Below, piece by piece: positions 62,964 through 64,000 of a stretch of 64,000 bases of DNA. Made by a program: the position numbers and the translations under genes. The notes under the pieces were generated by a model. The model did no database searches and had not been told where the DNA came from. It was given only the letters and a program-made list of their open reading frames with translations. The DNA comes from Salipaludibacillus aurantiacus (GTDB taxonomy: Bacteria > Bacillota > Bacilli > Bacillales > Salisediminibacteriaceae): positions 186,001 through 250,000 of the forward strand of contig NZ_FOGT01000003.1 in the NCBI RefSeq assembly GCF_900111295.1, in the 5' to 3' direction. The stretch's first letter is position 1; each line of letters begins with the position of its first letter.

Positions 62964-64000
62964 CTACTGCCCCACAAAATGGGTATTTACTTTTCCATGT
63001 TTAAACCGCTCATCTTTCAAAGCTTCCAAAAGCATTGGAATATTTGTTTTAATTCCTTCAACTTCTGCTTTTTCAAGACATTCAGTTAATAATTTTATAC
63101 AATTGTCTCTTGAATCAGAAAAAGCTATTACTTTACCGATCATCGGGTCATAATACGGAGTGACGACTGTTCCTTCTTGAACGCCAAAGTCATAACGGAT
63201 ACCATCCATTTCCGGAAAACGCCACGTATTTAAAGTTCCTGGGGATGGGAAGAATGTCTTAGGGTCCTCTGCATATACTCTTACTTCAATCGCATGTGCC
63301 GCTTTATGACCACCTTCTTTTTGCTCAGCAATTAATTGTCCTTCTGCAAGCCGGATTTGCCACTCAACCAGATCAATTCCTGCTGTTTCTTCTGTCACTG
63401 GATGCTCTACCTGGAGACGTGTATTCATTTCAAGAAAATAAATATTCTCTTCCTCATCAACCAGAAATTCTATCGTCCCGACATTCGTATAATTTAATGC
63501 TTTTCCTGCCTTAATAGCTTCTTCAAGAAGGCGCTGATTTCCTTCTTTTGAAAACTCCGGCGGCGGAGCTTCTTCAATTATTTTCTGGTGTCTCCGCTGA
63601 ATTGAGCAGTCACGGCTGCCGACCGCCACGATATGACCTTCATTATCCCCTGCAATTTGCGCTTCAATATGCCGGGGATGCTCAATATATTTCTCAAGAA
63701 AAATATCTGCCGAACCAAAAAATGTCTCTGCCTTCTTCACAACAGACTGAACAGCTTTCATCAGTTCATCTTCATGTTCCACTTTTTGCATTCCAATTCC
63801 CCCGCCGCCTGCAGACGCTTTAACCATCAGAGGAAAGCCTATTTTTTTTGCGGCTGTAATGACTTCAAATTCTTCTGTGTTTTTAAGTGTCATACCAGGC
63901 ACGACAGGAACTCCCGCTTCTTCCATCAGTTTTCTGGCATGAATTTTGTCCCCCATTTTATCAATAGCTTCAGATGACGGGCCTATAAAAATAATGCCTT
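62964..64000 (-). CDS. yngH: Biotin carboxylase subunit (YngH-like), 5' end outside window
   Basis: The C-terminal 345 residues of an ATP-grasp biotin carboxylase. Translation continues in frame to the right edge (GIIFIGPSSEAIDKMGDK), so the ATG at 63956 is internal. Visible parts are the glycine loop KASAGGGGIGMQKV, EKYIEHPRHIEAQI, SRDCSIQRRHQKIIEEAP, the metal ligand region IYFLEMNTRLQVEHPVTE and the C-terminal domain EVRVYAEDPKTFFPSPG. It supplies carboxybiotin to the YngE-like subunit. Confidence 0.95.
   Translation of the reverse strand, partial: GIIFIGPSSEAIDKMGDKIHARKLMEEAGVPVVPGMTLKNTEEFEVITAAKKIGFPLMVKASAGGGGIGMQKVEHEDELMKAVQSVVKKAETFFGSADIFLEKYIEHPRHIEAQIAGDNEGHIVAVGSRDCSIQRRHQKIIEEAPPPEFSKEGNQRLLEEAIKAGKALNYTNVGTIEFLVDEEENIYFLEMNTRLQVEHPVTEETAGIDLVEWQIRLAEGQLIAEQKEGGHKAAHAIEVRVYAEDPKTFFPSPGTLNTWRFPEMDGIRYDFGVQEGTVVTPYYDPMIGKVIAFSDSRDNCIKLLTECLEKAEVEGIKTNIPMLLEALKDERFKHGKVNTHFVGQ

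Overview
The window reads as one chromosome segment from an endospore-forming member of the Bacillaceae, probably a salt- or alkali-adapted one. Spore genes are frequent (bofC, safA, a CoxA-type lipoprotein, spo0B, spoVB, an alpha/beta SASP, YhaL and YjcZ-like microproteins). Gene order matches Bacillus subtilis in several long blocks. Acidic secreted proteins (for example the PrsA-like foldase), a DUF368 protein and an ArsB/NhaD-type permease suggest a saline or alkaline habitat, but that is inference. No rRNA, tRNA, CRISPR array, phage or insertion sequence was recognised. Coding is dense, and non-ATG starts with good ribosome binding sites are common.

Block I (1-18.9 kb) is the secDF-comN-spoVB-yrbG-yrzE-yajC-tgt-queA-ruvBA-bofC-yebC-coxA-safA-pheA-pheB-obg-spo0B region, almost all on the minus strand. 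It covers protein export, queuosine tRNA modification, recombination, spore coat and cortex, phenylalanine synthesis and the sporulation phosphorelay. A DUF368 protein and a permease are inserted relative to B. subtilis, and the nad genes expected between pheA and safA are missing. Where rplU-rpmA would be expected, a cytosolic histidine kinase sits upstream of spo0B, with Spo0A-box-like sites nearby.

A junction at 20.2-22 kb carries a ureohydrolase with an altered metal-binding motif behind a long leader. Block II (22-55.3 kb) is the hemY-hemH-hemE-pbpF ... yhaA-ecsCBA-hit-serC-hpr ... prsA-yhaL-yhaM-yhaN-yhaO ... yhaX-yheA-yheB-yheE region: haem synthesis, cell wall, protease and secretion control, RNA decay and DNA-repair-like ATPase/nuclease. 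Lineage-specific insertions here are a DUF4397 surface protein with its own sortase, a two-component system between yhaM and yhaN, several microproteins, and three copies of a mosaic intergenic repeat (about 30.2, 38.6 and 43.8 kb).

Block III (55.3-57.5 kb) is a PucR-type regulator with an MsmX-type sugar-importer ATPase, followed by a SASP gene. Block IV (58.1-64 kb, continuing past the right edge) is a yng-type operon: acyl-CoA (probably methylcrotonyl-CoA) carboxylase, enoyl-CoA hydratase and HMG-CoA lyase. It is joined directly to scoA-scoB, so a route from leucine via acetoacetate to acetoacetyl-CoA is encoded in one transcript direction.
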